Origin: Planctomycetota bacterium
GTDB lineage: Bacteria; Planctomycetota; Brocadiia; JAJRTI01
Length of the DNA: 10,237 bases
Direction of reading: 5' to 3'
Assembly: GCA_024278415.1 (NCBI GenBank)
Contig: JAJRTI010000720.1
Coordinates: forward strand, 1 to 10,237
The notes under the pieces are model-generated. The model did no database searches. It saw only the letters and a list, made by a program, of their open reading frames with translations, and was not told the origin of the DNA. Numbering within the stretch: the stretch's first letter is position 1; the number at the start of each line of letters is the position of its first letter. Below, one piece after another: positions 1 to 5,820 of this stretch. The position numbers were made by a program, and so were the translations under genes.

Positions 1-311
1 GCCGCGTTCATGGCCATAGGCTTCTCGCACAGCACGTGCTTGCCCGCGGCCGCGGCGAGCTGCGTCTGCTCCAGGTGCAGCGAGGGCGGGGTCGCAATAT
101 AGATTGCGTCCACTTCCGGGTCCGCAACGAGCGCGTTGTAGTCCGAGTAGTAGCGCTTCAGACCAAACTGGCTGGCGAACGCGGCCATTTCGTCCGCGTC
201 GCGGCGCATGCCGGCAACGAGTTCGCAGTTGTCCAGCTTGAGCATGCAGGGCGCGACGGCCTTGCGGCAAATGTCGCCGCAGCCGACGATGCCCCAGCGG
301 ACGGGTTGCAT
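1..311 (-). CDS. Gfo/Idh/MocA family oxidoreductase, N-terminal part (runs off left edge)
   Basis: The frame opens at an ATG (311-309) and stays open to base 1, giving 103 complete codons without a stop. GGAG at 321-324 (minus-strand reading) lies 9 nt before the ATG and supports this start. The protein begins MQPVRWGIVGCGDI, a Rossmann-fold dinucleotide-binding loop (residues about 5-14). It continues with a strand ending DAIYIATPPSLH (68-79) and the hallmark GKHVLCEKPMA (90-100), whose EKP lysine is usually catalytic in this family. Members are NAD(P)-dependent dehydrogenases of sugars, inositols and related polyols, and are typically 330-450 residues, so the substrate domain lies outside the window. 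No signal peptide is seen; a cytoplasmic role is inferred. It lies downstream of, and on the same strand as, the FAD oxidoreductase, but the 233-bp palindrome-rich gap makes an uninterrupted operon uncertain. The family call is firm; the substrate is unknown. Confidence 0.92.
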   Translation of the reverse strand, partial: MQPVRWGIVGCGDICRKAVAPCMLKLDNCELVAGMRRDADEMAAFASQFGLKRYYSDYNALVADPEVDAIYIATPPSLHLEQTQLAAAAGKHVLCEKPMAMNA

Positions 312-359
312 GATGGGATTCTCCAAGCGTGACCTGTCGTGTCGTGTCACGGCTCTCAA

Positions 360-442
360 GTAACTCGCGGCGGACGGCCACGTCCGCCGCTGTGGTCGTC
401 CAGCCCTCGTTGCGCTGGACGTGGCCGTCCAGCGCGAGTCAC
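360..442. repeat. Nested inverted-repeat element with two mirror-image hairpins
   Basis: Two hairpins face each other. The first has stem GCGGCGGAC / GTCCGCCGC (367-375 and 382-390) around the loop GGCCAC. The second has stem GCGCTGGAC / GTCCAGCGC (412-420 and 427-435) around the loop GTGGCC. The two loops are reverse complements, and the outer arms 360-381 and 421-442 pair at 19 of 22 positions, so the whole 83-bp unit is also one large imperfect inverted repeat. A further CGTCCAGC / GCTGGACG pairing (397-404 and 414-421) offers an alternative fold. It lies between two minus-strand genes. It could be a REP/MITE-like interspersed element or an RNA-level attenuator; copy number in the genome would decide. 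Confidence 0.6.
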
Positions 443-467
443 GACCAATGGCTTCGGGCGAGGGGAT

Positions 468-495
468 CATTCCGGAGTTCGCGAACTCCGGGATG
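468..495. repeat. 28-bp near-perfect palindrome, possible terminator or REP-like element
   Basis: CCGGAGTTCGCGAACTCCGG (472-491) is a perfect 20-bp palindrome. It extends to 14 bp per arm (468-495) with one T-G wobble at 471/492. It is followed by a run of nine C (496-504), and the flanking GGGG (462-465) extends the symmetry imperfectly. It begins 50 bp past the stop of the minus-strand FAD oxidoreductase gene. As RNA it would form a strong hairpin, but there is no U-tract after it in the direction of transcription, so an intrinsic terminator is only one possibility. A dimeric-protein binding site or a dispersed repeat are the alternatives. Confidence 0.55.
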
Positions 496-544
496 CCCCC
501 CCCCGCTCCGGTCATGGACGTCCAGCACCAGAGCGCATCGCGAC

Positions 545-2269
545 CTACTGCACGTCAAACGCGAACAGATGCGCTTGGTCCGCGCCCCACGTCGCGGTGG
601 GCACGAGCCGCACCGCGGTCGTCTCCACGTCAAGCGGCACGCGCACGAGGCGCTGGTAGTTATTGTTCTCTTCGTGCGCGGTCGTCCACGAGCCGTCGGG
701 AGTCTTAACGTCGATGCGGAAGCCCCTGACCATCGTCTCCGGCACGGAGCGCATGGGCAGGTCGATCGGATAGCTGCTCGGCAGGTTCAGCCGGTAGCGG
801 TTGAGGTCGCTGTCGAAAGTCATGCGCGCCTGGCTCAGCTTCGTGGGCGCATCGAACGCGTACTCGATCCAGCCGTCGAGCGCAACCGTGCATCCGTTGT
901 CGTCGTCGCCGATGGGCCGGTCGTGGCCGTTGCGGAGCGGTTCGGGATCGCCTTCGGACGCGGTGAGCGCCGCGGCCTTCGACACCGCGGGGATCTCCCG
1001 CGCGTTGAACGGCAGGTAGCAGTCGTCGTCCATGAGCGTCTGCTTCAGCTCTTGCACGTGCGACTCGTACACGCCGCGGGGCGGGACGCCCTCGCGCGCG
1101 GCGATGGCCGCGGCCGTGCCGGCGGCCTGGCCGAGTGTGCCGCAGGTGGCGATGACGCGCGAGCTGCTCATGGCCGCGTGCGTCGCGCTGATGTTGCGCC
1201 CGGCGAAGAAGAGGTTCTCGATGTTGCGCGAGTACACGCAACGGTACGGGATGCCGTACGGCGAGGGGGCCTTGTGGAAGATCGTCGGCGGCCCAGGGTG
1301 GCGGAAGCCGGCCGGGTGGTGGTCGTCCATGGACCAGCCGCCGTACGCGATCAGGTCGTCGAACTTGCCCTCCGCGCGCACGTCGTTCTGCGTGAGGATG
1401 TGGTCGCCCACGTAGCGCCGGCTCTCGCGCTTGCCGGGCAGCATGCCGATCCATTCGAGCGTCCAGTTCTCCGCGCCGTGGTCGCCGCGGTTCTTGATGT
1501 GGTCCCACACGCCGTACGCGATCTTGAGCAACTCATCGCGCAACATCTCCGTGTCGTGGATACTGTCGTGCTCGCCGCCCAGCTCGATCCACCAGAAATT
1601 CGTCTTGGCCGGGTCGTGGCTGCGGTGCGGCAAGTCGTCGTCGGTCTCGAAGGTGTACGCCCACTCCGGCGGCGTGAACGGCTGGGGCCGGTCCGCCTCG
1701 CGGGCTTGGATGAGGCAACTCATGCCCATGGTCTTCTTGTCCGCGGCTTCGGGCTCGATGTCTTCGTTGAATTCGCTCGCGGCCTCGCGGCCGATGCGGA
1801 ACTCCGCGCCGGACAGCGGCGCCAGGATGCTGTCGCCAGAGCAGTCCGCGAAGTAGTCGGCCTCGACCGTGTGCCAAGTCTCGCTCGTGAGCTGCCAGGC
1901 CTTGACGGACTTGACGCGGTTGCCGTCCATGGCCGCGGCGTTGCACGAGCAGTTGAGCAGCAGCGAGAGGTTCTCTTGGTAGCGAGCGAAGCCGTAGAGG
2001 ATCGTGTCCCAAACCGTCCAGTTCTGGCCGGGGTTGAGGTAGAAGTTCTCCAGCGCGAGTTCCTCGACGATGCCGGTCTCCTTGTTGTTCGGCCCATGCG
2101 CTCCGCACACGTGCATGCGAATCTCGCTGGACGCATTTCCGCCCAGCACGGGCCGGTCTTGGATGAGGATCACTTGCGCACCGTGCCGCGCGGCTGCGAC
2201 GGCCGCGGCGAGCCCGGCGAGGCCTCCGCCGACAACGCAAAAGTCGACCTTGTGGTTCACGTGTCGCAT
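545..2269 (-). CDS. FAD-dependent oxidoreductase (PF12831-like) with C-terminal beta-sandwich tail
   Basis: Product of 574 residues. The start chosen is the ATG at 2269-2267, because AAGGAGC (2277-2283, minus-strand reading) sits 7 nt upstream; an in-frame ATG 13 codons earlier has no such site. Residues 9-20 hold the FAD Rossmann loop DFCVVGGGLAGL. RPVLGGNASSEIRMHVCGAHG (39-59, key residues G43, G44, N45, E49, R51) is the signature of the FAD_oxidored family, and FAGRNISATHAAMSSSRV (355-372) is the second FAD-contacting segment. Residues about 430-574 form an extra beta-rich region resembling an F5/8-type (discoidin) sandwich, probably for ligand binding. No signal peptide or Tat motif is visible, so the protein is likely cytoplasmic. 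Such proteins are frequent beside sugar-degradation genes in PVC bacteria, but their substrates are mostly unestablished. It is transcribed away from the secreted hydrolases and upstream of the Gfo/Idh/MocA gene. Oxidation of a released sugar or sugar derivative is inference. Confidence 0.93.
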   Translation of the reverse strand: MRHVNHKVDFCVVGGGLAGLAAAVAAARHGAQVILIQDRPVLGGNASSEIRMHVCGAHGPNNKETGIVEELALENFYLNPGQNWTVWDTILYGFARYQENLSLLLNCSCNAAAMDGNRVKSVKAWQLTSETWHTVEADYFADCSGDSILAPLSGAEFRIGREAASEFNEDIEPEAADKKTMGMSCLIQAREADRPQPFTPPEWAYTFETDDDLPHRSHDPAKTNFWWIELGGEHDSIHDTEMLRDELLKIAYGVWDHIKNRGDHGAENWTLEWIGMLPGKRESRRYVGDHILTQNDVRAEGKFDDLIAYGGWSMDDHHPAGFRHPGPPTIFHKAPSPYGIPYRCVYSRNIENLFFAGRNISATHAAMSSSRVIATCGTLGQAAGTAAAIAAREGVPPRGVYESHVQELKQTLMDDDCYLPFNAREIPAVSKAAALTASEGDPEPLRNGHDRPIGDDDNGCTVALDGWIEYAFDAPTKLSQARMTFDSDLNRYRLNLPSSYPIDLPMRSVPETMVRGFRIDVKTPDGSWTTAHEENNNYQRLVRVPLDVETTAVRLVPTATWGADQAHLFAFDVQ

Positions 2270-2293
2270 GAACGAAGCTCCTTGGGTCTCGGG

Positions 2294-2553
2294 CTGCTCT
2301 TTACCCACAACTTGAAGCGGGATACCACAGGCAAGTCCTGTGGTCGCTCATGTTGGTCATCTACAAAGACGACGCACCGCCTCTGGAGATGCTACGGGCT
2401 TGGCCCGTGGAGTCTCACGCTTCCGCGGCAGGCAACCTAACGATCCACTGGCCAAATTCGTTGTATGTCTTGCCCTCGCGGGGTAGATGACCAGCGTCAG
2501 TATCCATTGCGCAAGGCAGTGGCATGGGAAGCTGGGATGTGGGTAAAAAGCAG
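2294..2553. repeat. Separated inverted pair of 16-bp words
   Basis: CTGCTCTTTACCCACA (2294-2309) and TGTGGGTAAAAAGCAG (2538-2553) are reverse complements at 15 of 16 positions, with 228 bp between the arms. Just outside the arms lie GGGTCTCGGG (2284-2293) and GGTCTCGGGTTGG (2554-2566), which match in direct rather than inverted sense. The pair might bracket a small mobile or rearranged block holding the two hairpins, or it might be a chance match in a repeat-rich spacer. No target-site duplication was found. Confidence 0.3.
2324..2408. repeat. Two short hairpins in the leader of the FAD oxidoreductase gene
   Basis: The first hairpin is ACCACAGG / CCTGTGGT (2324-2331 and 2337-2344) around a 5-nt loop, a perfect 8-bp stem. 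The second is ACGGGC / GCCCGT (2394-2399 and 2403-2408) around TTG, and an outer GAGA/TCTC pairing can extend it across an internal loop. They lie 55 to 140 bp upstream of the minus-strand FAD oxidoreductase start, so they may fall in its untranslated leader. They resemble short dispersed intergenic hairpins rather than a known riboswitch, and no conserved riboswitch core was recognised. Confidence 0.4.
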
Positions 2554-2712
2554 GGTCTCGGGTTGGGGGGGAGGATAGGTTTGCCAGTAAAGCCGAGGCG
2601 GTGCGCGCGTGTCAAGTCCCGAACCGCGGGGACGCGAACCGGAAGCCGCCGAAGGCAGATCGGTTCGTGTGCCCAGACAGCAAGCCGCCTGGCTTCTGGG
2701 CGCGTTTCACAG

Positions 2713-2729
2713 CAAGACATGTTACGATG
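2713..2729 (+). promoter_or_regulatory. Shared 17-bp promoter-like box, copy 1
   Basis: CAAGACATGTTACGATG here is identical over all 17 bases to 5749-5765. It contains TGT-TACGAT (2720-2728), which has the shape of an extended -10 element. No convincing -35 hexamer lies 16-18 bp upstream at either copy, and TGGGC occurs 11-12 bp upstream of both. Orientation and distance fit transcription of the rightward gene at 2924, leaving a leader of nearly 200 nt. The alternative is an activator or sigma-factor site coordinating this gene with the DUF4838 gene. Confidence 0.45.
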
Positions 2730-2764
2730 GTACGCGTGCTGTGCGCATCGTGAGACACCCGCGG

Positions 2765-2835
2765 AGGACAATGCCATGCGAGCACGTGTTGCCCCCTGTG
2801 TGCTGCCAATTTCGGCTGGCCAAAAGTGGAAGGGA
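2765..2835 (+). other. Orphan ribosome-binding site and start, possible remnant of a signal-peptide gene
   Basis: GAGGACAATGCC precedes an ATG at 2776. The 16 bases from 2773 (GCCATGCGAGCACGTG) match the start of the DUF4838 gene (5818-5833, GCCATGCGAACACATG) at 14 positions. Further on, GGCTGGCCAAAAG (2815-2827) resembles GGCTGCCCAGAAG (5876-5888), which encodes the end of that gene's signal peptide. The frame from 2776 reads MRARVAPCVLPISAGQKW and then loses any protein-like character; it overlaps the true start of the next gene. This is best read as a decayed 5' end, or a leader peptide created by duplication. A functional short leader cannot be excluded. Confidence 0.3.
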
Positions 2836-2923
2836 GTGGCTGTACCCTATCCCGCGGTCCCTGTTCCGACGGCAAGTCGATCGTCGCACTCACATCTCTT
2901 GAAGGCGTGGAAGGAATGTCGCC

Positions 2924-5335
2924 ATGAACAACCACCGCTCGCTCCTGTCTGCCGTCGCGTTGTTGTCCAGCCTGTCAGCAAGCGCACAGATCATCATCGA
3001 CGAGTCGACTATCGGCGCGTCTGCCATGATCCCTGCCCAGGGTGAGACCGTCACGTGGCTCATCCCGATCCTGAACGACGGAAAAGAGCGCTGGCAAGGG
3101 AAGGCGCGCGTGACGATGCGAGTGGCGCGCCGCGGTCAGACGCTGGCAAAGCCGGTGGAGAAACTTCTATCACTGGATCTCGGGCCGGGAGAGCGCAGGG
3201 ACGCGCGCTTCGCATGGACCCCGGCGCGGAACGGCTGGTTCAATCTCGTCTTCGAACTCGACGAGCCCTACTGCCGCGTGACCCGGAGCGTCGCCGTAAC
3301 CGCGAGACGCCTGTACTTCGTCTGGTTCGGCAGCCCGAAGGCGTTCCAGTGGTGCAACGTACCCACCACGGTCAAACTTGAGGAGGAGTCGTGGTGGCTG
3401 CGCCGAGGCGCGATACCGGCCGCCTGGAAGGGCGGGGTCTGTTACAAGAAATGGCCGGTCGAAAAGTTCGTGCAGAGCTGGGGGGATCGCGACTTCATCG
3501 CCATCGACGAAGTCGGCGGCCCGGGCAAGACCACCGACAAGTTCATCCAGGCATGGAAGCAGTTGAAACAGAAGAAGCCCAACCAATGGATCGCTGTGTG
3601 GTACATGGGCGCGCATCGTTACTGGGCCGATGTCAAACACCTCGTCGATCTATTCTTGCCCGAGATCTACCTCAACTACAGCGGCAATCAGTTGGGAAAA
3701 CTCGACGCCTACCTGAATATCGCGCGGGAAACCGGTGTCATCGGCCAAGTCATCCCGGGCCTCGGAATCAATCAGATCAGAGACAAAAAGACGAAACGCA
3801 TCACGAATTCGCCGACCCAGGCGGACGTGCTGCGGCAGGTCCGGCACTTGAAGCGCACAGCGCCTGAGTTGAACGGAATCGGCTTCTTCACCGCGTACAC
3901 CGCCGCGCCGGGCGTGGCGGAATACGCGGATCGGCTGTGCGGAGAGTACTACATCAAACCGGTTCTCACGCTCGCCGGACTGCCGCGGCCGCTCCGCGTG
4001 TCAGGCGCGCCGTCGTCGCGGAGTCGAACCGCGACCGCACAAGTCACCAATGTCGGTGGCATGGATGCCGATCGAATCACAGCGGAGTGGATATGGGGCC
4101 GGCCCGAAGCGGGCGCACACCTGACGCGGCAGGTGAAAGGCCGACTGCCTGTCGGCGAGACAGCGACCTTCACGCTGAGTGTCCAGCCGCCAGCGGGTTG
4201 GACTCCTCTGTGTTTCCGCTTGGTCGGGGACGACGACCACACGATCCTTGACGGCGAGGCCACGGTTCTCGTGGTACGGTGCGACAACAGAGCCGTGCCC
4301 GTGCGCATTAGGCCCGGCGCGGCGACACCGGCCGCCGCGCGATTCGTCAGGGTCGACCGGCCGGGGCCCTACCACGCGGTCGAATTGAGCGCGGCCGGAA
4401 CGCGCACGCCTTTGCCGTGCGCGACACTCCCGGCCATGCCAGGAACTGGGGTGGTCGCGGCCGTCTTTCCCGCCTCGCCCGATCCCCAGCGGGAACGCTT
4501 GGTTCTGCTGGAGCCCGGAAGGCCACAACCTGCCCCCCCGCCGGCGCACGAACGCAAGCAGGATGTATTGCGCGTCCACAACCGCTACTACGAAGCAGAG
4601 CTGGATCTCGCACGCGATACGCTCGCGCGTCTGAGCCCGGCCGGCGGCATGGACAACGTCCTGCGCGGCCCGTGGCGCCTCTCGGCCAAGGGGCATTCAG
4701 GATTTGCGGAGCCGCAAATCGAGGAACTTCCCGGCTGCCTTGTCGTCACCGTGCCATTTGAATCCGATGACGCGAGCGGCGCGAGCCAGTACGTGTTTCT
4801 GGACTACAGCCCCGTCATCCGAGTCGCCCGCTCGTGGCAGCCCAAACGTGAAGTGACACTCCGTGGAGCATCGGATCGGTGCGAATTGTTCCAAAAAGGC
4901 GGCGCCTTCGCCTTGCAACGAGGCATCGGCGGAGTCGTCCAACGCGGCCGACTGCGCGACACCAGCAAGTACCATGATCTGTACTTCGGCTACCTTGGCG
5001 GCCCACCGTCCCCCCAAAACGCGGACAAAGCCGGGTGGTTCGACATGTCTTACGGCGCGCCGGACGCGGACGGTGGGCTCGGTGTCGCCATTGGCTACCG
5101 TTGGCAAGACAGCGATACGAAGAGCTACGACGTCACGCGGCTGTACGACGCCGACGACTGGCTTGAGGTGTTGTATCTATGGGGAAAAGAGAAGACGTTC
5201 ACCCGGCCCCAGGCGTCTTGTGTCTACCTGATTCCACATCGGCGTCTAGACCTCAGCGACCCGGCAATCCTCGCCCCTGCGGAGACGGTCTGGCGCCAAG
5301 TGCATGCCCGCCAACTCGAATGGCAGGAACCGTGA
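2924..5335 (+). CDS. Secreted multidomain protein: Ig-like, TIM-barrel-like and mutarotase-like regions; candidate glycoside hydrolase
   Basis: Product of 803 residues. AAGGA (2911-2915) lies 8 nt before the ATG. Residues 1-21 form a Sec signal peptide with likely cleavage after ASA (19-21). Residues about 25-128 look like a CARDB/Ig-like beta sandwich (ending FNLVFELDEPYCRVTRSVAV). Residues about 130-345 alternate strands and helices like a TIM barrel, with acidic residues at strand ends: D195 and E196 in FIAIDEVGG, and E247 in LFLPEIYLNY. These are candidate catalytic residues by position only. Residues about 346-452 form a second CARDB-like domain (QVTNVGGMDADRI). A proline-rich linker near 530-542 leads to residues about 545-780, a beta-rich region opening VLRVHNRYYEAELDL, the style of the mutarotase-like C-terminal domains of several glycoside hydrolases. 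I do not recognise a named family. Its place before DUF4838 and GH2 genes suggests extracytoplasmic glycan cleavage, which is inference. A non-catalytic binding protein is the main alternative. Confidence 0.85.
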   Translation: MNNHRSLLSAVALLSSLSASAQIIIDESTIGASAMIPAQGETVTWLIPILNDGKERWQGKARVTMRVARRGQTLAKPVEKLLSLDLGPGERRDARFAWTPARNGWFNLVFELDEPYCRVTRSVAVTARRLYFVWFGSPKAFQWCNVPTTVKLEEESWWLRRGAIPAAWKGGVCYKKWPVEKFVQSWGDRDFIAIDEVGGPGKTTDKFIQAWKQLKQKKPNQWIAVWYMGAHRYWADVKHLVDLFLPEIYLNYSGNQLGKLDAYLNIARETGVIGQVIPGLGINQIRDKKTKRITNSPTQADVLRQVRHLKRTAPELNGIGFFTAYTAAPGVAEYADRLCGEYYIKPVLTLAGLPRPLRVSGAPSSRSRTATAQVTNVGGMDADRITAEWIWGRPEAGAHLTRQVKGRLPVGETATFTLSVQPPAGWTPLCFRLVGDDDHTILDGEATVLVVRCDNRAVPVRIRPGAATPAAARFVRVDRPGPYHAVELSAAGTRTPLPCATLPAMPGTGVVAAVFPASPDPQRERLVLLEPGRPQPAPPPAHERKQDVLRVHNRYYEAELDLARDTLARLSPAGGMDNVLRGPWRLSAKGHSGFAEPQIEELPGCLVVTVPFESDDASGASQYVFLDYSPVIRVARSWQPKREVTLRGASDRCELFQKGGAFALQRGIGGVVQRGRLRDTSKYHDLYFGYLGGPPSPQNADKAGWFDMSYGAPDADGGLGVAIGYRWQDSDTKSYDVTRLYDADDWLEVLYLWGKEKTFTRPQASCVYLIPHRRLDLSDPAILAPAETVWRQVHARQLEWQEP

Positions 5336-5550
5336 CGGCTCCTTCGGCAGAGACTTTTCCGTCATCATAGGAGCCGCGTCCAGAGGAATGTCTTCCAGTG
5401 AGCCGGAGGACCGCCCGAACTGTCATTCTGGTTCCTCGCTGTTTCGTGTGGGTAGTGCCTTTCCCGCAACTGGTCCTGCTCATCGTTATATTGGCCTTGG
5501 CCGCGCGGTAGGGCATGGCAGTTGTCAATTGGCGTTGGCGCAAGCGGCCA
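5336..5550. other. Intergenic spacer, first part, no gene seen
   Basis: Directly after the stop codon, CGGCTCC (5336-5342) can pair with GGAGCCG (5370-5376) across a 27-nt loop. This is weak support for a transcription end, and there is no T-run behind it. Otherwise this stretch holds no domain-bearing frame and no recognisable RNA gene. It leads into the composite repeat that fills the second half of the gap. Confidence 0.4.
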
Positions 5551-5552
5551 CT

Positions 5553-5597
5553 CGCCCCAACGGGGCGTGACATATCAGCCCGGGGCGCAGCCCCGGG
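5553..5597. repeat. Paired-hairpin repeat unit
   Basis: CGCCCC-AAC-GGGGCG (5553-5567) is followed by the spacer TGACATATCAG and then CCCGGGGC-GCA-GCCCCGGG (5579-5597). Both stems are perfect, with 6 and 8 bp and three-base loops. The order hairpin, GACAT-containing spacer, hairpin is repeated in the adjacent element at 5624-5662. The CCCC-AAC-GGGG core also appears inverted at 8875-8885. Such GC-rich units recur in intergenic DNA of PVC-type genomes and behave like REP sequences; that identity is inferred. Confidence 0.65.
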
Positions 5598-5617
5598 AAA
5601 ACGTCGACAACCTCACT

Positions 5618-5695
5618 CCGCAAGCCCTGAAAGGGCGAGACATGGAGAACCCACCGCGTGGGCCACAAGAGGTCACGCCCTTTCAGGGCTTGCGG
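5618..5695. repeat. 20-bp perfect inverted repeat enclosing smaller hairpins
   Basis: CCGCAAGCCCTGAAAGGGCG (5618-5637) and CGCCCTTTCAGGGCTTGCGG (5676-5695) are perfect reverse complements separated by 38 bp. Each arm is itself a small hairpin (GCCCT-GAA-AGGGC, 5624-5636, in the left arm), and the interval contains CCCAC-CGC-GTGGG (5650-5662). The DNA could therefore form one long stem or three short ones. It ends 53 bp before the shared promoter-like box of the DUF4838 gene, so it could isolate or modulate that promoter, act as a bidirectional terminator for the upstream gene, or be a two-ended REP pair. Confidence 0.7.
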
Positions 5696-5748
5696 CTACT
5701 GCTGAGGGACCGCTACCCCCGCCTGCAGCAGTGGGCAGCGCGCCTGCC

Positions 5749-5765
5749 CAAGACATGTTACGATG
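5749..5765 (+). promoter_or_regulatory. Shared 17-bp promoter-like box, copy 2
   Basis: Identical over all 17 bases to 2713-2729, with the same extended -10-like TGT-TACGAT (5756-5764). It lies 55 bp before the ATG of the DUF4838 gene, a normal leader length for a promoter, which makes this the better-placed copy. A recognisable -35 hexamer is again missing, so recognition by an alternative sigma factor, or dependence on an activator, is possible. Confidence 0.5.
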
Positions 5766-5820
5766 AGGCGCCTGCTACTTTAGGCCAGCGCACGTCGTAG
5801 CACACACAGAGGAGAGCGCC

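Larger units (their letters stand above)
2270..2923. other. Divergent intergenic region, 654 bp
   Basis: This stretch separates the leftward oxidoreductase genes from the rightward hydrolase genes and must carry promoters for both directions. It contains two short hairpins (2324-2344 and 2394-2408), an inverted pair of 16-bp words (2294-2309 and 2538-2553), a 17-bp promoter-like box shared with the DUF4838 gene (2713-2729), and an apparent orphan ribosome-binding site and start codon (2765-2778). A G-rich run lies at 2560-2575. Open frames of 46 to 173 codons cross it, but none shows a recognisable domain, and the longest rightward one runs into the well-supported start of the next gene. No tRNA or other structured RNA gene is recognisable by eye. 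Confidence 0.5.

Noticed and set aside
329..2440. Open frame of 703 codons on the plus strand opposite the FAD oxidoreductase
   Set aside because: The antisense strand carries unmistakable FAD-binding motifs and a ribosome-binding site; the plus-strand product is Arg/Val-rich with no recognisable fold.
2350..2490. Plus-strand frame of 46 codons starting MLVIYKDDAPPLEM
   Set aside because: The composition is protein-like but it is short, lacks a ribosome-binding site and includes a hairpin of the repeat type; unsupported without homologues.
2415..2777. Minus-strand frame of 120 codons, ending NEFGQWIVRLPAAEA
   Set aside because: The tail looks slightly protein-like, but the rest has no domain, no clear ribosome-binding site, and crosses the shared promoter-like box. 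It is treated as spacer.
2270..2923. Riboswitch or small RNA gene in the long divergent spacer
   Set aside because: No conserved riboswitch core or tRNA-like cloverleaf was recognised; only short isolated hairpins are visible.
5553..5695. CRISPR array
   Set aside because: The repeated units are palindromic, not evenly spaced direct repeats, and there are no unique spacers of constant length and no cas genes.
5515..5800. Small plus-strand frames across the composite repeat
   Set aside because: Their products are translations of palindromic repeat DNA (ALKGRDMENPPRG type) and end just before or inside the DUF4838 leader.
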